DNA of 25,363 nt, taken from IMG/VR virus record IMGVR_UViG_3300034272_000558, positions 1 to 25,363 of that record, one strand, 5' to 3'. Position 1 is the stretch's first letter, and each line of letters begins with the position of its first letter. This document shows positions 8,048-14,433 of the stretch, one piece after another. Below the pieces are notes generated by a model, which was not told the DNA's origin, did no database searches, and worked only from the letters and a program-made list of their open reading frames with translations. Position numbers and translations under genes: made by a program. The DNA is from a virus.

Positions 8048-10252
8048 CTAAACCGCCTGCCCGCCCGTGAAGTCATTGAGCTTCGGCGGTGGAACCGCCA
8101 TATCCCCGCCCTGTCCGCCATCGGTTGACGGAGCGTTGTTTGCCCCTTGCGCCCCTTGCGCCGCCGGATCGCCCTTGCGGGCTGCGGCGGCAGGGGAAGT
8201 CCCCGGCCCGCCTGCGCCCTTCGCCGTTGCCGTGTTCTGGCCTTGGATGGAGGGCAACCCGGCTGTAAACGCATCCTCAAACGGCAGGCGGTCATCGAGC
8301 CTGCGGAGAAGGTCGCGCACCACAAATTCAGGGTTCACGCCGGGAAGTTGGAGCAGATAGGGGTAAAGGCGTTCCGCGTTGGCAATGTCCAAAGCCTGAT
8401 TGGGGCGTCCGGTCGATCCGGCCTCAATCTCAAGGAACACCATGTCAGCGATTTGCTGGTGGCTCATCTGCGGCCAGACAGCGCCCGGACCGGCAATCTT
8501 TTGAACCGTCTCTAGGGCCAGATTGCCAAGCAAAATCTCCCCAGACGTTTTAGCCATCTCGGTCAACATCTCGGTTAGGTCGTCGATGTTGGACGCCATC
8601 TGCGTCATGCGGGAGCTTTCAGCGATGGAGCTTTCCGTCGCCGTCCCCTTCCCTACGCCGCCAAGATTGGCTTCCTGCACGCCGACCGTGCGCTCAATGT
8701 CCTGAAACGCTTGGCTCACATCGTAAAGGTTCGGGTCAATGCCCGGCATCCTGAATGGCTGCAAAAGGTCCTCGACCTTTTGGCCGGGCTGCAAGCCGGT
8801 TAGCTCGATGACGGCATTTGCCGGATGAGTTTTGAGTTTTTCAACATCCTCATCATCGAGCAGGCCAGCCGCCACAGCCGTCTTAGGCCGGTTGGCAATG
8901 CGATGCTCACGCAAACCCTGCCGCGCCCGGTTAATCTCCAACTGCATATCCATCATCAGACGGACATCGGACGGCGGAAAAATCTTTTCGTAGTGCGGGC
9001 AGTCATTCAGCGTGAGGGTGAACCACGGCCAGAACCGCGCCGTATAAACGTCCGGCGGGGTCGGCTCAGACAGGAAGTCGGGATAGCCGTCACAGACGAC
9101 ATACACCAAGCCATCCTTCTTATTGTAAATCTCCCACACGACACAGAAGACGCGATTGCGGTCGTCGCGTTGCGTCCCTGCAAACAGAGCCGACATCGTT
9201 TCATTCGACCCTTTGTCGTTAAACTGCGTCATGCCGCCGTTCTGACGGTTCAGCACGCCATCGACCGACGAATAGGCGATGAAGGAATTGCCAACGTCGA
9301 TCCCGTAAATCTCCTGCACCGCTTCGGGGAGAAGGACATATTCTTCGGCCACCCAATCCGCGCCGACAAAGCCGCGCAGATTGCGACACTTCGGATCAGG
9401 AATGATCGACGTACACTCAGGATAGCCGACCGTTAGGCCCTCGCGCAATACCACTTCCTCGCGCTGCAACCCTTGGATCGCAAGCTTGAGTTGCTCCGCG
9501 CCCGCGCCTTCCTCATCAATCTTCTTATCCGCCAAGTCGGCAGATAGGCGCTCGATGGTCGCAAGTTGCTGCGAATAGTCGTTGATCTTTTCTTGAGCCT
9601 CTGGCGTCAGCTTCATAATCCGTTGGAAGCCGACCTTCGCGTAGCCCACGCCGGTCACAATCGCCTGCCGCACCATACGCTTCATGCCTTGCTTGAAGTC
9701 GTATTGCTGTTCTTCGATGTTCTGGTCATAGACAATTTCGAGCGTTTGCCCGATCTTATCCATCATTTCTTGCTGCTCTTTTACAGCATTGTAATCCTGA
9801 ATGATTTGCGCGGCCTGCATGTCTCCGGGGTTCTGCGAAAACTTTTGCATAGCCAGCATGACAGTCTGCATGGAGCCGTCCCACACAGTCGCCATGAGTT
9901 GCTTTTTGCGCGTAGCCTTAATGCGAGGATTGCGAGCGTACAGACCCGCCGTCTTCTGGTTAACATGGCGCAGAATGACGTTAGCGACATAGCGATCCGC
10001 GTCGTGGCGGAATTTGCCTTTAGAGAACCATTGCTTGCCAGCGGCAAAGTCCATGTCCTCGCGCATCCGCTCAAAATCTTTGTAGTAATAGTTTTTGGCC
10101 CGCCGGACGTTCAGCATCCAGTAATTGACAAGCGAGGCCCGCCCCGGTGCCGGGACAGGAATTTCACGCTTTACAATCTCGCCTGTCTCAGCCTGCCCCA
10201 TGCCGGACGGCTCAAGAATTTCCTCAGAGGCTTCGTAATTTTTCATATCCAT
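8048..10252 (-). CDS. Portal protein
   Basis: This is a 734-residue portal, close to P22 gp1 (725). The N-terminal wing region has NYYYKDFERMREDMDFAAGK and QWFSKGKF, followed by a long helical region with coiled-coil character (about 110-255). A crown/stem region includes YPECTSIIPDPKCRNLRGFV and WVAEEYVLLPEAVQEIYGID, then a helix-rich zone with MMDMQLEINRARQGLREHRI. Residues 671-734 form a Gly/Ala/Gln/Pro-rich tail that is probably disordered. Portals form the dodecameric ring through which the terminase pumps DNA and on which the tail hub is built. The start is one base past the terminase stop; an ATG two codons later is an alternative. P22-type assignment is by length and gene order, so sequence homology needs an alignment. 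Confidence 0.85.
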   Translation of the reverse strand: MDMKNYEASEEILEPSGMGQAETGEIVKREIPVPAPGRASLVNYWMLNVRRAKNYYYKDFERMREDMDFAAGKQWFSKGKFRHDADRYVANVILRHVNQKTAGLYARNPRIKATRKKQLMATVWDGSMQTVMLAMQKFSQNPGDMQAAQIIQDYNAVKEQQEMMDKIGQTLEIVYDQNIEEQQYDFKQGMKRMVRQAIVTGVGYAKVGFQRIMKLTPEAQEKINDYSQQLATIERLSADLADKKIDEEGAGAEQLKLAIQGLQREEVVLREGLTVGYPECTSIIPDPKCRNLRGFVGADWVAEEYVLLPEAVQEIYGIDVGNSFIAYSSVDGVLNRQNGGMTQFNDKGSNETMSALFAGTQRDDRNRVFCVVWEIYNKKDGLVYVVCDGYPDFLSEPTPPDVYTARFWPWFTLTLNDCPHYEKIFPPSDVRLMMDMQLEINRARQGLREHRIANRPKTAVAAGLLDDEDVEKLKTHPANAVIELTGLQPGQKVEDLLQPFRMPGIDPNLYDVSQAFQDIERTVGVQEANLGGVGKGTATESSIAESSRMTQMASNIDDLTEMLTEMAKTSGEILLGNLALETVQKIAGPGAVWPQMSHQQIADMVFLEIEAGSTGRPNQALDIANAERLYPYLLQLPGVNPEFVVRDLLRRLDDRLPFEDAFTAGLPSIQGQNTATAKGAGGPGTSPAAAARKGDPAAQGAQGANNAPSTDGGQGGDMAVPPPKLNDFTGGQAV

Positions 10253-10253
10253 G

Positions 10254-11807
10254 TCACCAACCCTCGGAGCTTGAGGCCATCGAAATCATGCGGTTCTGAC
10301 GTTTAGTTTGCTGTTTCAGCCAACCAAACGTGCCGGGCTTGTCTATCTGCACAGGGGCAGACTGCCCCTTCGGCACATGCAGCTTCATCAAACCCATACC
10401 GATCAAAGACAGCGCATCCACAAAATCGTCGTGCGCCACTTGCGGGAATTTCAGGATTTGATCTTTGGCGTTCGGCCACCAAGGCGCGTACACCGGAAAG
10501 AAAACTTTGTTCATCGCCATGCGGCCAGAAATAGACGCAGCACGCGCCTGCTTATCGACGGCAGGGTGCGTCTCATCTATCGGCGCAAACGCGCCACGTT
10601 CCAGCATCCTCTTGCGAATGAACGGACCAAGAGACTTGGCAATCTGCCCCTTCTCGCCCCAGACCATCAGCGGCTTGTACTTGGCGACCAGATTAACGAA
10701 TGCCTCGACTACTTGCTCTGAATTACCGTGGTGCCACCAAACATCCGGCATGATCCAAATGTTCTGTTTCTCGTCGATCCCAACCGGCATGATGCAAGTC
10801 TTGTCTCGGTCCGATCCCGACGAGACAGCGAAGTCGGTCGATATGTAATAGCGGAGGTTTTGCGGTAGATCGGCAGGCTTATACTCTTGCAGCCAATCCA
10901 ACTGAAAGAACGCGCCTTCCTCCGGCGACGGACGGCACTGATAAAGAGCCGAGAAGCCGCGAGGATCGCCGCGCCGCATGTTCTCTAGGAAGTCAACGCC
11001 GAACCGGCTTTCCCACAACACTTCGCCCGGCTTGCGCCCAAGCGGGTCATCGTCCATCGCAAAAGCCGGAAGGTCGATCACTTCCCACTGATCAGCCTCG
11101 TCCTTGTCGTAATAAGAATTGGTCGGATCAGTCAGACGCCCCACCACATCGTCCGGGTGCCAGCGCGTCGTAATAATCATAATCGAACCGCGATCATCCA
11201 TGAGGCGGGTCTTCAACACTTGGTTGAACCACACCCACATCTTATCGCGCTCCAACTGGCTATCGGCCTGTTGGCGATCCTTAATCAAGTCGTCGCAGAT
11301 AATGCAGTGACCACCACGGCCAGTCAGCGAGCCGCCGACGCCGGTAAACACCAGAAGACCGCCGCCAGCCATTTCAAGCCGGTTAGCCGACATCGCGCCT
11401 TTCTTCGGCTTGGCGTCGGGGAAGATTTGTTTGTACGCCGGTAGCTTCATAAAATTGCGAACGGCGCGTCCAAAGTCGTATGAGAACCTTTCGTTGTAGG
11501 TCGAAAGGATAAGAGAACGATCAGGAAAGCGGCCAGCCATCCATGCCGGGAATATCTTAGACGACATCTCGGTTTTGCCGGAACGAGGAGGCATGTTGAC
11601 GATCAGGCGCTTAATCTCACCCTTCGCCACGGCTTCCAATTTCTCAGCAAGATAAACGTGGTGCTTCGCCGTCTCGTAGGTGGACAGGCGCGGATCAGCC
11701 TCACTGCCAGCAACAGGCTTCATCAGCTTGGCGAACGTAATCAGGTCCGTCTTAGCTTGACCGATTGCTTCAAGGCGCAGTTGCGCGAGTTCAATACGAT
11801 CATTCAT
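10254..11807 (-). CDS. terL: Terminase large subunit
   Basis: The 517-residue protein shows the complete two-domain terminase plan. The ATPase has Walker A at residues 72-80 (MPPRSGKTE), Walker B at 168-173 (CIICDD) and the coupling motif at 211-216 (IITTRW). The nuclease domain has its acidic residues at D325 (YISTDFAVSS), E385 (VWGEKGQ) and D461/D464 (HDDFVDALS). It drives DNA into the prohead through the portal encoded next and cuts the genome. The ATG overlaps the upstream stop as ATGA and has the GGAGTTGACC motif five bases before it. No small subunit is encoded directly upstream, which is unusual; candidates are the two small proteins at the right end of the window. Confidence 0.95.
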   Translation of the reverse strand: MNDRIELAQLRLEAIGQAKTDLITFAKLMKPVAGSEADPRLSTYETAKHHVYLAEKLEAVAKGEIKRLIVNMPPRSGKTEMSSKIFPAWMAGRFPDRSLILSTYNERFSYDFGRAVRNFMKLPAYKQIFPDAKPKKGAMSANRLEMAGGGLLVFTGVGGSLTGRGGHCIICDDLIKDRQQADSQLERDKMWVWFNQVLKTRLMDDRGSIMIITTRWHPDDVVGRLTDPTNSYYDKDEADQWEVIDLPAFAMDDDPLGRKPGEVLWESRFGVDFLENMRRGDPRGFSALYQCRPSPEEGAFFQLDWLQEYKPADLPQNLRYYISTDFAVSSGSDRDKTCIMPVGIDEKQNIWIMPDVWWHHGNSEQVVEAFVNLVAKYKPLMVWGEKGQIAKSLGPFIRKRMLERGAFAPIDETHPAVDKQARAASISGRMAMNKVFFPVYAPWWPNAKDQILKFPQVAHDDFVDALSLIGMGLMKLHVPKGQSAPVQIDKPGTFGWLKQQTKRQNRMISMASSSEGW

Positions 11808-12439
11808 CGGATGGTCAACTCCGACGATGCTTCGGCCAGCGCCCGCAGCGCGGCTTGCTCCACATATTGATCCGGCTTTTCAAGCCATAGAATGTGCATC
11901 AGGCCGACCCAAGCGCCGAGGCCGTTAGGGATCGAAGTCGCGCAAATCCATTTCACGCCGTCCTTCGCCATTGTCTGGTGCGGAACCTCGTTGCTATCGT
12001 TTGGGTCAAAGCAAATGCTCTGACCGTTCATCAGCGCCGCCGCGATCTTAATGTTCGAGCCTACCGATATGATCGGCCATGTCAGGCCAATGTCGATGCT
12101 CTTGAGATTTTCGCCCGAGAAGTCTGTCGTGTTCACCACTGTCTGCAAATTGTTATGCAGATCGACTGACCAGAGAATGCCGAATTTAGCACGGCTTTCC
12201 CGCACGACGCGGACAAGAACCTTCTGCCCGTTCTTCATATCGAGCTTCGGGCTTTTCAGGCTTTTCAAAACGTAGGTCGCAATCGCCTCACGTTCCACAT
12301 AAGTCATCACCCCGCCGAACGCGAGGACGGCAAGGAACACAAGCCCGGCAAACTGCCACGGGCTTGCTGCATAAGTCAGGACGGAGCTAACAATAGAAGC
12401 CGCCGCCCCCGGAGCGCCTTCTAGGTTCTCGTCATTCAT
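11804..12439 (-). CDS. Single-pass membrane protein of unknown function, between lysis genes and terminase
   Basis: I take the ATG at 12439 (211 residues) because it overlaps the stop of the 32-residue peptide and has GGAG just upstream; an earlier in-frame codon at 12463 adds eight residues. One clear membrane helix spans about residues 27-47 (WQFAGLVFLAVLAFGGVMTY). A beta-rich soluble domain of roughly 150 residues follows, with VLVRVVRESRAKFGILWSVD and two Cys (SICFDP, WICATS) that could form a disulphide if periplasmic. The end of the gene encodes the terminase ribosome-binding site and overlaps it by four bases. I do not recognise the family. Options include a lysis accessory factor or a superinfection-exclusion protein; neither is shown by the sequence. 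Confidence 0.75.
   Translation of the reverse strand: MNDENLEGAPGAAASIVSSVLTYAASPWQFAGLVFLAVLAFGGVMTYVEREAIATYVLKSLKSPKLDMKNGQKVLVRVVRESRAKFGILWSVDLHNNLQTVVNTTDFSGENLKSIDIGLTWPIISVGSNIKIAAALMNGQSICFDPNDSNEVPHQTMAKDGVKWICATSIPNGLGAWVGLMHILWLEKPDQYVEQAALRALAEASSELTIR
11813..11822 (-). promoter_or_regulatory. Extended ribosome-binding motif GGAGTTGACC before terminase
   Basis: The motif lies inside the last codons of the membrane protein gene, five bases before the terminase ATG. It is identical to the copies before the capsid and scaffold genes. Confidence 0.65.
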
Positions 12440-12530
12440 CCCCAATCTCCCGCCAAATAACATTTGCCAGAGCGAAAGCTAAAGCCGCCACTATCAACAT
12501 CGTCCCAATGAAAATCCCGACTATTTCCAT
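12432..12530 (-). CDS. 32-residue one-helix membrane peptide in the lysis cassette
   Basis: This frame was read by hand. It encodes MEIVGIFIGTMLIVAALAFA, then LANVIWREIGDE and a stop. Residues 3-25 are a single uncharged membrane helix and the tail is acidic. The start overlaps the endolysin stop by ten bases and the stop overlaps the next ATG by three (eight bases from that ATG to this stop), so the peptide links the lysis genes to the terminase operon without a gap. No other obvious holin is present in the cassette, so this peptide or the 211-residue protein could help pore formation or holin control. It is small for a holin. Gene reality is supported by the interlocked overlaps and the clean helix; the function is inference. 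Confidence 0.6.
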   Translation of the reverse strand: MEIVGIFIGTMLIVAALAFALANVIWREIGDE

Positions 12531-13150
12531 AGCTGCCACCAATGATGTTTTGGCGGTACGTCATCGTCGGGATGCTCGTATGGAGTCTCAGCGTCCGGCT
12601 TCTTTGCCGCCGTCAGCGCATTGGCGAAACAGCGATAATAGGAAGCAATAAGGTCGGCTCGGTCGCTGCCATTGATAATGTGGCGAGCGCCAACTGGATC
12701 ATCTCGATTGTCATTGAAATAGTCCGCTAGTTTCTTGCCGGTAAACCAGCCGTCTTTCATCCCTTCACAAATGATCTTAGCCGCGTAATCGCAGTGGAGA
12801 GCGAGTTCAGGGTGAGAAGCCAGATCAAAGCCGCATATTCCGCCAGCTTTTTCATAATTTGCCTTCCATGTTAGCTGGCAAAAGCCGCGACCGTAGTAGG
12901 TCATGCCGTTGCTTTCAGGCACGCCATACGGTCGGCCCTTGCCGTGTCCATATTCTTCAATCGGCTGCATGGTGTGAGCCGTTTCGTGATAGGCGGTGGC
13001 AAGCACATAGGCCAGCCACCGCGTATCGTCCTTAGACCGCTCTCTTTCCCACTCATCGAGGATCGCGCCCGTCCCTTCGACCTGATTGTTTGTCAGAACG
13101 TGGAATAGGCTCTGCCTTATGTTGTCGAAGAAGATTTTACGGTCGATCAT
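12521..13150 (-). CDS. Endolysin, GH19 chitinase-like muramidase family
   Basis: The 209-residue protein carries the GH19 (class I chitinase-like) signature of many phage endolysins: LAYVLATAYHETAHTMQPIE at about residues 46-65, with Glu56 as the likely general acid and Glu65/66 as the second acid, then YYGRGFCQLTWKANYEKAGG at 85-104. This family cleaves the peptidoglycan glycan chain. There is no signal peptide or membrane anchor at the N-terminus, so export should depend on a holin. The C-terminus (PPKHHWWQLWK) is His/Trp/Lys-rich and might touch membrane or lipopolysaccharide. The ATG overlaps the o-spanin stop (ATGA) and its end overlaps the 32-residue peptide. Confidence 0.9.
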   Translation of the reverse strand: MIDRKIFFDNIRQSLFHVLTNNQVEGTGAILDEWERERSKDDTRWLAYVLATAYHETAHTMQPIEEYGHGKGRPYGVPESNGMTYYGRGFCQLTWKANYEKAGGICGFDLASHPELALHCDYAAKIICEGMKDGWFTGKKLADYFNDNRDDPVGARHIINGSDRADLIASYYRCFANALTAAKKPDAETPYEHPDDDVPPKHHWWQLWK

Positions 13151-13389
13151 TTGTTAGGCTTCCAGCCGCAGACATTCATACCGATGTCGTTATGAATGCG
13201 GATTTCAATTCGCGTTTGCTGCGTATCGCGGTCGCTGTCGTAAATCGGCTGAAACAATTTACACTCAGCGTCGGATGAAAGGGTCGTTTTGGAGCAGTTT
13301 GTCAGGATCAGAAGCGCCATCACGCCGACGCACATCCTCAGCGCGGCCCTTTGCTTCGTTGTCATGTTGCTGCTGCTTTTGAATGGCAT
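13147..13389 (-). CDS. o-spanin-like outer-membrane lipoprotein (Rz1-like role)
   Basis: I start at the ATG at 13389, which has a very strong GGGGGAGG site just upstream (80 residues); an in-frame codon at 13458 is less likely. The N-terminus MPFKSSSNMTTKQRAALRMC is basic and is followed by a hydrophobic stretch and the lipobox LTNC, so the mature protein would be a lipoprotein. The mature part is short with two Cys and fits the CxLFxPIxxSxxDTxxT...HN...CGW pattern that I know from small lipoproteins encoded beside endolysins in alphaproteobacterial phages. It overlaps the i-spanin frame by 125 bases, a nested arrangement typical of Rz/Rz1. Together they would fuse inner and outer membranes at the end of lysis. 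Confidence 0.8.
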   Translation of the reverse strand: MPFKSSSNMTTKQRAALRMCVGVMALLILTNCSKTTLSSDAECKLFQPIYDSDRDTQQTRIEIRIHNDIGMNVCGWKPNK

Positions 13390-13492
13390 GTTCCTCCCCC
13401 TTTGAATAAGCGTGCCAATAGAATGCGCCGACTGCGGCGAGGATAACCCCCGCCGCAATCACATAGCGAAGCGCGTAAAGAGCCGGAAACAT
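13265..13492 (-). CDS. i-spanin-like inner-membrane protein (Rz-like role)
   Basis: The 75-residue product has one membrane helix near the start (YVIAAGVILAAVGAFYWHAY, residues 10-29), then a charged Gln/Lys/Glu/Arg-rich stretch (KGEEHAIQKQQQHDNEAKGR) suited to a periplasmic helix. It ends KLLQNDPFIRR. An N-terminal anchor plus a helical periplasmic tail, with a lipoprotein gene overlapping its second half in another frame, is the Rz/Rz1 plan. It is short against lambda Rz (153 residues). The ATG directly follows the TGA of the hydrolase gene with no separate strong ribosome site, so it is probably translated by coupling. A holin of this topology is a second possibility. Confidence 0.7.
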   Translation of the reverse strand: MFPALYALRYVIAAGVILAAVGAFYWHAYSKGEEHAIQKQQQHDNEAKGRAEDVRRRDGASDPDKLLQNDPFIRR

Positions 13493-14431
13493 TCAGGCAG
13501 CGTCCGCTTCTTCGCGCAGGCTTTCGACTTCCGAGAAGTTCAACTCGGGCACGCGCCTGATCCAAAGCATCGGCTTCTTCGTGTCCTTGTCGAGATACTT
13601 GACGGTTGTCCAAAGAGTTTCGTCCTGACCCGTCACATCGGCGGGCCAACCCTTCGATGTCTGTGTGCCGTAAAGCGTATGAGCCATGCCAATCAGGTTT
13701 GCGGCCTTAGCGACCACGTTCTTGTCCGTCACGTCTTTGGCGTATGCCTTGTTAAGCGATAGACGGATGAAACGATCCGGCGAGCCATTGCCGCCGGGAA
13801 CGCCGAGGAAGCCATTGCCGTGACCGATCTTGTCGAAATCGGCGTTGACCCAAGTGCGTTTTTCTTCGCCCTGCGGGTTCACGTTGAGATAATTGCGGAG
13901 GTTCGTCATGTGCCACGAATATTCGGGACCGTTCGTCATAACGCCAAGCGGGCAGTTATAAACAGTCGGGATGCCATCGTGAAACTCGATCACGATTGCA
14001 GCGCCGCTCGTGTCAGTGAAAAAGAAATGGCAAGTCGCCTGCATGTTGGCCGGACCCTTGAAGATCGGCTTTTCGCTGGCAAGACGGTCCTGTACTTCCT
14101 TAACCGAACCGCATTCCGACATGACGTAAATCGGCCAAGTCAGAACGTCAGTCGTGCCGCCGCTCTTAGCCATTGAATTGTCGATGTTGTAGAGGAGCGA
14201 GAACGAGAGGCCAGACTGATTGATTGCTTCCTGCACGCCGCAGATAATCAAGGCTTCGACGTTGCAGACAGCCTTCACGTCCTGCTTGAACGTGTAGAGT
14301 TTGCCAAGGATCGAATGGCCTGTGCCCGAACGGAAGTTTCGGACAGCGTCGCCCACGAGGGTGATGTTGAAGTCCATCGTGCGGGCCACTGCCTGCACCT
14401 TGTCGCCTTTAAGAGAGATAACGCTGCACAT
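13493..14431 (-). CDS. Choloylglycine hydrolase / penicillin V acylase family Ntn-hydrolase
   Basis: I start at the ATG at 14431 (312 residues, AGGAG eight bases upstream), which gives MCSVISLKGD. After Met removal Cys2 is the N-terminal nucleophile of this family. The rest of the site is present: Arg17 and Asp20 in ARTMDF, Asn71 in INQSGL, Asn167 in VMTNGPEYSWHMTNLRNYL, and Arg220 in VPGGNGSPDRFIRL. Members cleave linear amide bonds: bile-salt conjugates, penicillin V, N-acyl homoserine lactones, N-acyl amides. No signal peptide is visible, so it should fold in the cytoplasm and leave at lysis or in the virion. It lies two bases after a fibre gene and abuts the i-spanin gene. The substrate cannot be read from sequence. 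The family call is strong; its biology in a phage is open. Confidence 0.88.
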   Translation of the reverse strand: MCSVISLKGDKVQAVARTMDFNITLVGDAVRNFRSGTGHSILGKLYTFKQDVKAVCNVEALIICGVQEAINQSGLSFSLLYNIDNSMAKSGGTTDVLTWPIYVMSECGSVKEVQDRLASEKPIFKGPANMQATCHFFFTDTSGAAIVIEFHDGIPTVYNCPLGVMTNGPEYSWHMTNLRNYLNVNPQGEEKRTWVNADFDKIGHGNGFLGVPGGNGSPDRFIRLSLNKAYAKDVTDKNVVAKAANLIGMAHTLYGTQTSKGWPADVTGQDETLWTTVKYLDKDTKKPMLWIRRVPELNFSEVESLREEADAA

Positions 14432-14433
14432 TT

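Noticed and set aside
9566-10306. Plus-strand open frame of 246 codons with hydrophobic stretches
   Set aside because: Antisense to the portal gene; apparent hydrophobic segments mirror portal helices, and no ribosome site is seen.
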